Shown here: positions 1 through 7,500 of the stretch, piece after piece
Layout: every line of letters starts with the position of its first letter
How positions within the stretch are numbered: position 1 is the stretch's first letter
Origin: an uncultured Chloroflexota bacterium
GTDB lineage: Bacteria; Chloroflexota; Limnocylindria; Limnocylindrales; CSP1-4
Assembly: GCA_903928275.1 (NCBI GenBank)
Contig: CAIYQJ010000096.1
Coordinates: 1-27,294, forward strand
DNA: 27,294 nt
Direction: 5' to 3'
Translations under genes and position numbers: made by a program
The notes under the pieces: model-generated
What the model saw: the letters and a program-made list of their open reading frames with translations, nothing else
What the model was told of the DNA's origin: nothing
Databases searched by the model: none

Positions 1-432
1 GAGTGGAAGCGCGCCATCGACATCGAGGGCGTGCTCGTCGCCGATTCCGACTACCAGGGCAAGATCACCATCCGCAAGATGACCGACCACCGCACGCGCA
101 ACGGGACGCTCTGGGGCGCGATCGCGGGCGGCGCGCTCGCGATCATCTTCCCGCCGTCCATCCTGGCCGGGCTCGTCGTCGGCGGCGTGGTCGGCGCGGT
201 CGCCGGCAAGGTCGGCAACCAGCTCAAGGAGGGCGAGGTCGCGAAGGGCCTCGCCGACGTGATCACGCCCGGCACGTCGGGGATCATCGCGCTCGTGAAC
301 GTGACCGCGGTGGACTTCGTCAAGGAGGCGATGCCGGCGGCGACGAAGGTCGAGACGGCCCCCGTCGACGACGAGACGGCCGCGAAGATCGCGGCAGCCG
401 CGAAGGAGGCTGGCGACACGACGCCCGCCTGA
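1..432 (+). CDS. DUF1269-like membrane protein, 5' end outside window
   Basis: The reading frame is open from base 1 and ends with TGA at 430-432, giving 143 visible residues. A GTG at 31 could be called a start, but the residues before it (EWKRAIDIEGVLVADSD) read as real protein, so the gene most likely begins upstream of the window. The layout is that of DUF1269-type proteins: a soluble alpha/beta segment with a charged stretch (KITIRKMTDHRTRNG), then a glycine-rich hydrophobic hairpin at about visible residues 40-75 (LWGAIAGGALAIIF, then a G-rich GLVVGGVVGAVAGKVG), then a soluble domain that includes LADVITPGTSGIIALV. The hydrophobic part probably inserts in or lies on the membrane. The biochemical role of the family is unknown to me. 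The C-terminal tail is alanine and acid rich. The gene is followed by a strong hairpin shared with a convergent gene. Confidence 0.7.
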   Translation, partial: EWKRAIDIEGVLVADSDYQGKITIRKMTDHRTRNGTLWGAIAGGALAIIFPPSILAGLVVGGVVGAVAGKVGNQLKEGEVAKGLADVITPGTSGIIALVNVTAVDFVKEAMPAATKVETAPVDDETAAKIAAAAKEAGDTTPA

Positions 433-450
433 CGCCCATCGGACGCCGCC

Positions 451-483
451 GACGCCCGGCCGACCGCGGGTCGGCCGGGCGTC
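451..483. terminator. Perfect 15-bp inverted repeat between convergent genes
   Basis: Bases 451-465 (gacgcccggccgacc) are exactly complementary to 469-483, leaving a 3-nt loop. The hairpin lies 18 bp after the DUF1269-like stop and 12 bp from the stop of the convergent PAP2 gene. There is no T tract on either side, so it would be a U-less or bidirectional terminator. That function is inferred from position and stem strength. Confidence 0.6.
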
Positions 484-495
484 GCCACGTCCCGG

Positions 496-1131
496 TCAGC
501 CGGAAGGAACGGCTGCCTCCGCGAGATGCGCGGCGACGACCGCGATCGCGACGATCGCGATCCCGGCCAGCCACCCGGCGAGGACGTCGCTCGGGTAGTG
601 GACCCCGAGCGCGATCCGCGAGAGCCCCACCCCCACGATGAGCGCGGCGAGCGCCACGGCGACCATCCGCCGCGCCGCCTCCGGAAGTGCGCTCCGCCAC
701 GCGAGGAACGCGATGAGCCCGTACGTCACCGTGCTGTTGAGCGTGTGCCCCGACGGGAAGCTGTACCCCGGCGCGTAGACGACCGGCTGCCCCGGCGGGC
801 GCGGCCGCGCGACGAACACCTTCACTGCCTCGGTGAAGAACGAGGCGCCGAGGAGGGCGACCGCGACGATGACGGCGAGTCGATAGCGCCGCGACACGAC
901 GAGCCACGCGACGAGCGCGATGCCGATCGGGATGAGGACGAACCCGCCGGCCGCGGTGATCGCCTCCCACGCCCCCGACGGGATCGGCAGCCCCTGGACG
1001 AACGCGATGACCGGCTCGTCGAACGCGGCGTAGCCCTGGCCGTTCACGATCGCGGCGAGGACGAGGAACGCGAGACCGCACGCGAACGCGACCCATGTCG
1101 CGGGGTCGCGGAAGGGCCTCCGAGCGGTCAT
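496..1131 (-). CDS. PAP2-family membrane phosphatase
   Basis: This is an integral membrane acid phosphatase of the PAP2 superfamily, about 211 residues. All three signature motifs are present: KVFVARPRP (KxxxxxxRP), YSFPSGHT (PSGH) and SRIALGVHYPSD (SRxxxxxHxxxD). They supply the catalytic histidines and the phosphate-binding Lys/Arg. About six hydrophobic segments surround them, and the motifs should face the extracytoplasmic side. Family members dephosphorylate lipid phosphates such as undecaprenyl pyrophosphate or phosphatidic acid; the substrate cannot be told from sequence. The ATG at 1131 is preferred over the GTG directly before it (1134); neither has a clear ribosome site. It lies 37 bp downstream of the ABC permease in the same direction and may be the last gene of that transcript. 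Confidence 0.9.
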   Translation of the reverse strand: MTARRPFRDPATWVAFACGLAFLVLAAIVNGQGYAAFDEPVIAFVQGLPIPSGAWEAITAAGGFVLIPIGIALVAWLVVSRRYRLAVIVAVALLGASFFTEAVKVFVARPRPPGQPVVYAPGYSFPSGHTLNSTVTYGLIAFLAWRSALPEAARRMVAVALAALIVGVGLSRIALGVHYPSDVLAGWLAGIAIVAIAVVAAHLAEAAVPSG

Positions 1132-1171
1132 CACCGGCGGATGGCACGCGGGCGTGATCGGCTGCGGACGG

Positions 1172-2335
1172 TCACCCGCCCACGATCTGCCGGCGCAGCT
1201 TGACCGTCGCGACCGCCAGGAGGCAGAGGGCCATGGCTCCGAGCACGCCGAGCTGCGGTGCGACCTCGACGATGCCGCCCCGGTCGAACACGAGCGTCCG
1301 GAATCCCTCGATCGCCCAGGCGTGCGGCGTCACGTGGGCGATCGTCCGCATGGGCTCGCCGAAGACCTCGATCGGGACCATCGCGCCGCCGAGGGCGCCG
1401 AGCGCCATGCCGACGAAGACGCCGAACGTGCCGGCCTGGTCGGGGTTGTTCGCGAACGCGCCCACGACCATCGCCGCGCCCGTCCCGACGAGCGCGAACA
1501 TGACGATGAGGACGCCCGCCGCGAACGGGTCGCCCCAGTCCACGCCGAAGACGAAGGCGGAGAGCAGGACGATGAACAGGCCCTGGATCATCGCGACGCC
1601 GAAGCGGCCGAGCATCTCCCCGAACAGGATCGTCGCGATCGACGTGGGCGTGGAGAGCATCCGTCGCGACACGCCGAGCTGCCGGGTGAGGATGAGCTGC
1701 GTCGCCGCGGTCATGGACGTGAGGAACATGAACAGGATGAGCTGGCTCTGCGCGCCGAGCGAGAACATCCCGATGTCGGTCGGGAAGATGCGCTTGCCGG
1801 AGTCCTCGACGCTCACCTGCACGCCGGCCACGCCCGCCGCGGCCGCTCGTGCCGCCGCCAGCGCGTCATCGAACCTCGCACCCGTCCTCGCCTGCGCGAG
1901 ACGGGCGGCGCCGACGATCGCGGACTCGGCCGCCACGGCAGATCCGACCCCCTGTTCCAGCGCGAGGACGCGGCCCGGCTGCGCCAGCACGGTGACCCGG
2001 GCGTCGCCGCCGCCGCGCAGCGTGGCGTCGTAGCCGGGCGGGATCACGAGGCCCAGCTCGAGCGTGCCGCGTTCCACGGACGAGCGCAGGTCGGCCTCGC
2101 TCGCGAAGTCCCGGATCTCGAGCCGCATGTGGCCACCGGCGAGCGCCTTGACGAGATCCGCCCCGAGCGCGCCCGATCCGGCGGAGACGACCCCGAGACG
2201 AGGCGCGGTGCGTCCGCCGTAGACGGTGCCGAGGACGACGATGAGGACGACCGGCAGGAGGAAGATGAAGAACAGCGCCGTCCGGTCCCGAAGGAGTCGG
2301 ACGAGGTTGACCTGGGCGATCGCGAGGGTGCTCAT
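1172..2335 (-). CDS. ABC-2 type transporter permease (second subunit)
   Basis: A 387-residue ABC-2 permease. It has one N-terminal membrane helix (FFIFLLPVVLIVVLGTVYGG), then an extracytoplasmic domain of about 170 residues, then five C-terminal helices ending near AMALCLLAVATVKLRR. The loop IFPTDIGMFSLGAQSQLILFM leads into the membrane block, and the conserved THPHAW-like segment (VTPHAWAIEGFRTLV) is typical of the ABC-2 membrane domain. The frame stays open further upstream, but the ATG at 2335 overlaps the stop of the preceding permease as ATGA (2332-2335), so translation is almost certainly coupled and this is the true start. With the adjacent permease and ATPase it should form an exporter with two different membrane subunits. 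The cargo is unknown; drugs, lipids or glycoconjugates are typical for the family. Confidence 0.9.
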   Translation of the reverse strand: MSTLAIAQVNLVRLLRDRTALFFIFLLPVVLIVVLGTVYGGRTAPRLGVVSAGSGALGADLVKALAGGHMRLEIRDFASEADLRSSVERGTLELGLVIPPGYDATLRGGGDARVTVLAQPGRVLALEQGVGSAVAAESAIVGAARLAQARTGARFDDALAAARAAAAGVAGVQVSVEDSGKRIFPTDIGMFSLGAQSQLILFMFLTSMTAATQLILTRQLGVSRRMLSTPTSIATILFGEMLGRFGVAMIQGLFIVLLSAFVFGVDWGDPFAAGVLIVMFALVGTGAAMVVGAFANNPDQAGTFGVFVGMALGALGGAMVPIEVFGEPMRTIAHVTPHAWAIEGFRTLVFDRGGIVEVAPQLGVLGAMALCLLAVATVKLRRQIVGG

Positions 2336-3507
2336 CGCGGGATGACCGCTCGCTCGGCCCGGACGAGCCCGATCGCGCAGGTCACGACCCCGAGCAGTCC
2401 GAGCACCGCGACCGACGGGAGCACCACGGCGATGCCCTCGCCCGACGCGAGGTCGCCGATCCCGCGGAGGAACCATGCGTGCGGCGTGGCGAGGCTCAGC
2501 GTCGCGAGCGCCGCCGGCGCCTGGGAGAGCGGGAAGAACGAGCCGCCGAGCACGGCGAGGACCATGGCGACGATCGCGGTGAGGCCCGCCGCCTGGTCCT
2601 CGGTCCGCGCGAACCCCACGATGACGAGGGCGATTCCGCTCGCCGCGAGGACCGTCGTGAGGATGAGCGCGGCCACCGCGAGCGGGTCGCCCCAGCGCGC
2701 CCCGAGGAGGAGTGTCGTCGCGACGGCGATGATGGTCATCGAAACCGCGCCGAGGACGATGCTCACGAGGAGCTTGCCGAGGAGCACCGTCCGCGCGGAG
2801 ATCGGCGACGCGAGCATCCGCGCGAGCGTGCCCGCACGGCGCTCGCCGAGCAGGCTCACGACGCCGAACTGCGCGGCGAAGAAGACGAAGAGCACTGCCA
2901 TCGACGCCGCGTAGTACGTGTTCGACGCCGCGAGACGGTCCGTCGTGGAGGCCGTCGCGATCGTCACGGGCGCGGCCATCGCCTGCGCCTCCCGCGCGAT
3001 CGAGGCCGGGTCGCCGGCGCCGGTCCCGCCGGCCGCCGTGACGGTGGCGACCGCCAGTTGCACGCCCGCGACGGAGCTGCCGAACGACGACACGATCGAC
3101 TGGAGGACCTGGGTGGCGATCGTCGCGTTCACGCTTCCGACGATCGTCACGTGCGCCTGTTGGCCGGACTGGACCGCGGCCGAGAAGCCGGCCGGGATGA
3201 CGATGGCCGCCTGCGCCGACCCGCCGGTGACCCTGCCCCGCGCCTCCGCCTCGTTCACCGCGGCGACGACCGTGATGCCGCTCGGGCCGAGTCCCGCGAG
3301 CGGCCCGTCGACGAGGGCTCGCGCGATCGGCCCGCCGTCGAGGTCGACGACGGCGTACGTCGCCTTGAACACGTCCGATCCGGCCGGCAGCATCGCCGAG
3401 AAGAGGAACGCGAGCATGAGCGGGGCGACGACCGACAGGATGATCGCCGAGCGGTCGCGGACCTTCTGGCGCAGGTCCCTGGCCGCGATGGCGAGCGCGG
3501 GCGACAT
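2332..3507 (-). CDS. ABC-2 type transporter permease (first subunit)
   Basis: A 391-residue ABC-2 permease with the same architecture as its neighbour: an N-terminal helix (SAIILSVVAPLMLAFLFSAM), a large extracytoplasmic domain (about residues 40-195), then about six helices. The segment LLGERRAGTLARMLASPIS is the cytoplasmic coupling loop usual in ABC-2 exporters, and ATPHAWFLRGIGDL matches the family's conserved region. The ATG at 3507 lies 12 bp after the stop of the ATPase gene. Its stop overlaps the start of the next permease by 4 bp. It diverges from the second permease throughout, so the pair looks like an old duplication now acting as a heterodimer rather than a recent repeat. Confidence 0.9.
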   Translation of the reverse strand: MSPALAIAARDLRQKVRDRSAIILSVVAPLMLAFLFSAMLPAGSDVFKATYAVVDLDGGPIARALVDGPLAGLGPSGITVVAAVNEAEARGRVTGGSAQAAIVIPAGFSAAVQSGQQAHVTIVGSVNATIATQVLQSIVSSFGSSVAGVQLAVATVTAAGGTGAGDPASIAREAQAMAAPVTIATASTTDRLAASNTYYAASMAVLFVFFAAQFGVVSLLGERRAGTLARMLASPISARTVLLGKLLVSIVLGAVSMTIIAVATTLLLGARWGDPLAVAALILTTVLAASGIALVIVGFARTEDQAAGLTAIVAMVLAVLGGSFFPLSQAPAALATLSLATPHAWFLRGIGDLASGEGIAVVLPSVAVLGLLGVVTCAIGLVRAERAVIPR

Positions 3508-3519
3508 CGACGGGCCCCG

Positions 3520-4509
3520 TCAGTCCCGCAGGGCCTTGCCGGTCAGGTGGAGGAAGACCGCCTCGAGATCGGGCTCGACCACCTCGACCGTCCTGATCGT
3601 GGCGCCGGCCGACGCGGCGGTCGAGAGGATGGCCGGGAGGATGCTGCGCGCCTCGGTGACGAGGATCTCGATCGCGCCATCTCCGGCGGTCACCTCGTCG
3701 ATCCGTGGGTCGAGCGCCCTGATCTCGACCGCCGCCTGGCCCAGCGGACCGCTCGCCACGAGGGTGACGCGGTCCCGTCCGCCGATGAGCTCCACGAGCT
3801 CCCGCCGCGTGCCCTCGGCCTGGATGCGCCCCTCGTCGATGATGCCGATCCGGTCGCAGAGCCGCTCGGCCTCCTCCATGTAGTGCGTGGTGTAGAGGAT
3901 GGCCATGCCCTCGCTCTCGAGATCCGCGATCGACGAGAGGATCGCGTTCCGGCTCTGCGGGTCGACACCCACCGTGGGCTCGTCGAGCACGAGGAGCCTG
4001 GGGCCGTGCAGGAGGCCGATCCCGATGTTCAACCTGCGCTTCATCCCGCCGGAGAAGCTCTCCACCCGGTCCTTCGCGCGGTCGGAGAGGGCGATGACGT
4101 CGAGGACGCCGTCCACCCGACGCTCGAGGTCCCTACCGCGGAGGTGCTGCAGGCGGCCGAAGAAGCGCAGGTTCTCGCGCGCCGAGAGGTCCGGGTAGAT
4201 CGCGAGGTCCTGCGGGACGTACCCGATCGCGCCCTTCGCCGACGTGGAGCCGATGTCGATCGGCCTGCCATCCACGAAGACCTCGCCAGCGTCACGGCGG
4301 AGGAGGCCGCAGATCATCGAGATCGTCGTGGTCTTGCCGGCGCCGTTGGGGCCCAGCAGGCCGTACGTCTCGCCGGGGGCGATCTCGAACCCGACGCCGT
4401 CCACGGCGACCCGCTCGCCGAACGACCTCCGCAGGTCGGCGCAGCGCAGCACCGGCCGGGCGCCCGGCTGCGGCGCGGCCGGGGCGACGTCGGCCGCCAC
4501 GACGCTCAT
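3520..4509 (-). CDS. ABC transporter ATP-binding protein (DrrA/NatA type)
   Basis: A 329-residue cytoplasmic ATPase that powers the two permeases downstream. From the ATG: Walker A GPNGAGKT at 53-60, Q-loop near YVPQ (97-100), signature SFSGGMKRR at 151-159, Walker B LLVLDEP at 172-178, and the switch histidine in YTTHYMEEAE (H209). After about residue 240 there is an extra C-terminal domain like that of DrrA-type exporters (DUF4162 region), ending in LEAVFLHLTGKALRD. An in-frame TTG at 4527 would add six residues. The ATG at 4509 is preferred because a GAGG lies 8 nt upstream. ATPase, permease, permease is the standard exporter operon order. Confidence 0.95.
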   Translation of the reverse strand: MSVVAADVAPAAPQPGARPVLRCADLRRSFGERVAVDGVGFEIAPGETYGLLGPNGAGKTTTISMICGLLRRDAGEVFVDGRPIDIGSTSAKGAIGYVPQDLAIYPDLSARENLRFFGRLQHLRGRDLERRVDGVLDVIALSDRAKDRVESFSGGMKRRLNIGIGLLHGPRLLVLDEPTVGVDPQSRNAILSSIADLESEGMAILYTTHYMEEAERLCDRIGIIDEGRIQAEGTRRELVELIGGRDRVTLVASGPLGQAAVEIRALDPRIDEVTAGDGAIEILVTEARSILPAILSTAASAGATIRTVEVVEPDLEAVFLHLTGKALRD

Positions 4510-4546
4510 CGGCGATACCTCGACCAAGGCTCTGACATCTCTGCAG

Positions 4547-4573
4547 ACCTTAGCGCAGTCGACGGCGCGTCAA
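4547..4573 (-). promoter_or_regulatory. Candidate sigma-70 promoter for the ABC exporter operon
   Basis: On the minus strand, TTGACG (4573-4568) is followed after 15 nt by TAAGGT (4552-4547). Transcription would begin near 4540, leaving a leader of about 30 nt with a GAGG before the ATG at 4509. The -35 box overlaps the TGA of the upstream MFS gene. The 15-nt spacer is shorter than the ideal 17, so this is a candidate only. Confidence 0.45.
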
Positions 4574-5814
4574 TGCCGCGGCCGACCGCGCCGGTCGTCC
4601 TCCGCGGCTGCGCTCGCGCCGGCCGCGAGCCGTCGCGCGACGCGGATCGCCACGGCGGACGCCGCCGCGAGCACGGCGGCTCCCGCCATGCCGGCGCCGA
4701 GCCCCACGTACGGCGAGACGAATCCCATGAGCGGCGGGTAGACGATCGACCCGACGACCCCGGCGGCGGTGAGGAGGCCGCTGACCCGGGCCGCGCGTCC
4801 CGGGTAGAGCCGGCCGCCGATCGCCATGATGAGCGGGTAGACGGGTCCGGACGCGAATCCCGCGATCGCGACCAGGGCGATCGTCAGTGCCCCGCCATGC
4901 GTCACGACCATGACCGCGAGCGCTGCGCCGCACACTGCCGCGCCCGTCGATGCGAGCGTGACCGGGTCGAACCTGTCCGCGTACCGGACCGCCGCCAGCC
5001 TCCCCGCCGCGAGGCCCGCCCAGAACGCCCCGAGGGCGATGGCCGCGAGACCCAGCGTCTCGTCCGACAGGTAGCCCACCATCCAGCTCGAGACCGCGAG
5101 CTCCGACGCGACGTAGCAGCCGATGGCCACGGCGAGCGCCGCGAGCGGGAGCCGGTGATCCAGCGGGTCGCGGGCGCCGCCGCTCGGCGGCAGGCGATGT
5201 CGAGTGTCCGCCGCCGAGCCGGCGGCCCGCAGCGGGAGGACGTAGCCGAGGGCCACGATCCCGGTGCCGGCGACCACGTACCGCCAGTCCGCGCCCGAGA
5301 TCACGAGCCACCCGACGATCGGCGGCGCGACCATCGCCCCGATCCCATAGAACAGGTGGAGGCCGCTGAGCTGCCCGCCCCCGCCCTCCGGGTAGAGGTC
5401 CATGAACAGGCCGTTCACGCCCCCGTCGATGGCGCCCGATCCCGCACCGGCGATGCCGACGCCCACGAGGAGGATCGGCCACGTGGGCGCCAGGCCCTCG
5501 ATGACGAGTCCCGCGGCGATGAGCGCGGCCGCGGTCGCGAGGATCGCCCGTCGCCCGAACCGGTCGTGGAGCACACCGGTCCCCAGGCCGCCCGCCGCGT
5601 ACAGGACGGCGCTGACGAGGAACAGGAAGCCGAATCCCGCGTCCGTCTGCCCGAAGTCGCCCTTGACGACGCGGATGAGTGAGGGGAGGAGAAGGCTCAC
5701 CCAGCCGATGAGCATGAAGCTCGCGTAGGACGTCGCCTGGACCGAGCGACGCGCGGGCTGCACCGTGGCGCCGCCCGCGTCGCGGCCGAGAGACCCGCCC
5801 GACACCCCCGTCAC
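4570..5814 (-). CDS. MFS transporter
   Basis: A 414-residue major facilitator with about twelve hydrophobic helices, starting with SYASFMLIGWVSLLLPSLIRV near residue 30. The A-motif-like loop between helices 2 and 3 reads GVLHDRFGRRAILATAAAL, and the equivalent loop of the second half is GGRLYPGRAARVSGLLTAAG. The overall look resembles the FucP/YfmO-like sugar and drug branch, but substrate cannot be assigned. The frame is open far upstream within the previous gene. The GTG at 5814 is chosen because GTGA there overlaps the preceding stop by 4 bp and the protein looks natural from that point. The tail is arginine and aspartate rich and probably cytoplasmic. It is translationally coupled to the MFS gene upstream. 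Confidence 0.88.
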   Translation of the reverse strand: MTGVSGGSLGRDAGGATVQPARRSVQATSYASFMLIGWVSLLLPSLIRVVKGDFGQTDAGFGFLFLVSAVLYAAGGLGTGVLHDRFGRRAILATAAALIAAGLVIEGLAPTWPILLVGVGIAGAGSGAIDGGVNGLFMDLYPEGGGGQLSGLHLFYGIGAMVAPPIVGWLVISGADWRYVVAGTGIVALGYVLPLRAAGSAADTRHRLPPSGGARDPLDHRLPLAALAVAIGCYVASELAVSSWMVGYLSDETLGLAAIALGAFWAGLAAGRLAAVRYADRFDPVTLASTGAAVCGAALAVMVVTHGGALTIALVAIAGFASGPVYPLIMAIGGRLYPGRAARVSGLLTAAGVVGSIVYPPLMGFVSPYVGLGAGMAGAAVLAAASAVAIRVARRLAAGASAAAEDDRRGRPRH

Positions 5815-7073
5815 CGATCCGCGGCCGTCGTGCCCATGAGGTCCGTCGCCACCTGGCTGCCGTCCTCGGCCGCGGGGATCATCCACCACGCGAGCAGGCC
5901 CGCCGCGACGCAGGCGATCACGCCCATGACGATCGCGGCGTCGATCGACGTCGCCGCGAGCCACCCGGTGATCGTCGCCCCGATCGGGTAGCCGGAGAAG
6001 TTGAAGGCCATCGAGACCGCGAACGCGCGTCCCATCCACGCGGGGTCCGTGCGGCGCTGTCGGACGGTGAACATCCCGATGTCCAGGGGGCCGTTGAGCA
6101 CGCCGATCGCAAGCATCGAGAGCGCCACCGGGACCAGGCCCGCATCGGGCAGGAGGAGGGCGGTCGCCGGGGCCATGAGGAGCGTGGGGAGGACGAGGAG
6201 CTGCTTCTCCCGGCCGCGCGTGTCCATCCGCCCGAAGACGAACGCGGTGGCCATCCCGCCGACCCCCATCAACGCGAACATCACGCCCACCATCGCCTCG
6301 CCCTGCCCGAGGCGCCCGAGGACGATGAGCGGGATCACGATCGTCGTCATGCCGCCCGCGATGTTCAGGACGGACAGCGAGAATCCCAGGCCGCGGAGGG
6401 TCCGGTTACGCCACGTGTAGACCACGCCGAGCCACGCGTCGTGGAACAGCCGCCCCGTGGACGCGGTCTCCACCATGGGGTCCGCCACGCCGATGAGCAC
6501 CACCGCGGCCACGCCGTACAGCGCTCCGATCGCGATCATGGTCTCGGGTCCGCCGATCACCTGCACGAGAGCCGCGGCCGCCGGCGGTCCGATGATCGTC
6601 GCGACCACGTATCCGTTCGAGTCGACCGCGTTCGCCCGCTCCCACAGGTGGCTGGGCACGATGATCGGCAGGAGGCTTCGCAGGCCCGTGTTGCTCAGTG
6701 GCCCCGTGAAGGACGAGACCAGCGCGATGACGACGAGGAGCCAGGCGGGAAGCGCGCCGTTGAGTGCGAGGAGACCGATGGACACGAGGGCGACGAGCGC
6801 GACCACGTAGTCGAGGACGACGAGCCTCGCCCGTCCGTGACGGTCGAGCAGAGCGCCGGCGATGGGGCTCACGAGCAGCCCGGGGAAGATCCAGACGAAC
6901 GTGACGAGCCCGGCCAGGGCGGGGGAGTCGTATTCCTTCAGCGCGAAGAGGACGACCGCCACGCCGACCATCGACTGGGCGATGCGGGCCACCTGCATGC
7001 CCGCGAGGACACGCCCGAGCGTGGGGACGCGCAGCAGCGCACGATAGGATCGGTCGAGGGCGATGTCCGTCAC
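5811..7073 (-). CDS. MFS transporter (MFS_3/EntS-like)
   Basis: A 420-residue, twelve-helix major facilitator. The N-terminus has RVLAGMQVARIAQSMVGVAV, and helices 2-3 are joined by GALLDRHGRARLVVLDY, a good A-motif. The LLPIIVPSHLWERANAVDS segment is typical of the MFS_3 group, which includes enterobactin- and macrolide-type exporters, so export is more likely than uptake; this is inference. The GTG at 7073 has no Shine-Dalgarno. Instead TAGGCT sits 6 nt before it on the coding strand, which fits a leaderless message. It is the first gene of the leftward block and its stop overlaps the start of the next MFS gene. The neighbour is a different MFS branch, so the two are not a recent duplication. 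Confidence 0.9.
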   Translation of the reverse strand: MTDIALDRSYRALLRVPTLGRVLAGMQVARIAQSMVGVAVVLFALKEYDSPALAGLVTFVWIFPGLLVSPIAGALLDRHGRARLVVLDYVVALVALVSIGLLALNGALPAWLLVVIALVSSFTGPLSNTGLRSLLPIIVPSHLWERANAVDSNGYVVATIIGPPAAAALVQVIGGPETMIAIGALYGVAAVVLIGVADPMVETASTGRLFHDAWLGVVYTWRNRTLRGLGFSLSVLNIAGGMTTIVIPLIVLGRLGQGEAMVGVMFALMGVGGMATAFVFGRMDTRGREKQLLVLPTLLMAPATALLLPDAGLVPVALSMLAIGVLNGPLDIGMFTVRQRRTDPAWMGRAFAVSMAFNFSGYPIGATITGWLAATSIDAAIVMGVIACVAAGLLAWWMIPAAEDGSQVATDLMGTTAADR

Positions 7074-7079
7074 CGACCC

Positions 7080-7085
7080 AGCCTA
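7080..7085 (-). promoter_or_regulatory. Candidate -10 box of a leaderless promoter
   Basis: The minus strand reads TAGGCT, then 6 nt, then the GTG start at 7073. A start of transcription about 7 nt after a -10 box would fall on the GTG itself. No convincing -35 is visible (the expected position reads GTCCCG). The same arrangement recurs at three other genes in this window, which raises confidence. Confidence 0.4.
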
Positions 7086-7173
7086 CCGGGGACACGAGGC
7101 CTCGGGACACGGCGGAAGGTCCCGGCTTCGGGGGCCGGACCCCCGGCTCGCACCGCACGGAGAGAGGATCGGG

Positions 7174-7500
7174 ATGCACGTCACGCTCGTCAACGTCCAC
7201 GTGAAGCCGGAGCACATCGACGCGTTCACCGACGCGACTCGCGCGAACCACGCGGGTTCCATTCGCGAGCCCGGCAACCTCCGGTTCGACGTCCTTCGCG
7301 CGAACTCCGATCCGAGCCGGTTCATCCTCTACGAGGTGTATCGGGACGCGGCGGCGGCGGCCGCCCACCGGGAGACCGCGCACTACCTCGCCTGGCGCGA
7401 GACGGTCGCCGACTGGCTCGCCGAGCCACGGATCGGCGTGGCGTACGAGGCCGTCGCGATCGGCCCCACGGCGGACCCCGGGGCCGGCGCGCCCGCATGA
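7174..7500 (+). CDS. LsrG-like antibiotic-biosynthesis-monooxygenase-fold protein
   Basis: A 108-residue protein of the ABM superfamily (dimeric ferredoxin-like fold). The N-terminus MHVTLVNVHVKPEHIDAF, the central NHAGSIREPGNLRFDVL and the later RFILYEVYRD resemble, from memory, E. coli LsrG, which isomerises phospho-AI-2 during autoinducer degradation. Other family members are quinol monooxygenases or unknown. No other lsr gene is visible, so the specific LsrG reaction is not assigned. The ATG at 7174 is chosen over an upstream in-frame ATG because GGAGAGAGG lies just before it. The stop overlaps the next gene's ATG (ATGA, 7497-7500), so it is coupled to an alcohol dehydrogenase and probably acts in the same small catabolic step. 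The last ten residues are a proline/glycine/alanine tail. Confidence 0.85.
   Translation: MHVTLVNVHVKPEHIDAFTDATRANHAGSIREPGNLRFDVLRANSDPSRFILYEVYRDAAAAAAHRETAHYLAWRETVADWLAEPRIGVAYEAVAIGPTADPGAGAPA

Noticed and set aside
2336..2476. N-terminal extension of the second ABC permease
   Set aside because: The extension lies inside the upstream permease gene, is Arg/Gly-rich and would hide the first membrane helix; the ATGA overlap marks the start.
1172..3507. The two ABC permeases as a recent tandem duplication
   Set aside because: Architecture is shared but the sequences differ throughout, so they are old paralogs, not a new repeat.
2479..5682. A plus-strand open frame of over 1000 codons across the ABC exporter and MFS genes
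   Set aside because: The composition is almost all R, D, E, G, A and H, with no family motif. The opposite strand encodes complete transporters with all signature motifs.
5815..6039. N-terminal extension of the second MFS protein
   Set aside because: The extra 75 residues are out-of-frame reading of the preceding MFS gene; the GTG at 5814 with GTGA overlap is the natural start.
7129..7145. Short hairpin (cggggg/cccccg, 5-nt loop) before the LsrG-like gene, considered as a riboswitch or attenuator
   Set aside because: Only six GC pairs in a 70% GC sequence, with no conserved riboswitch core or terminator pair; likely chance.
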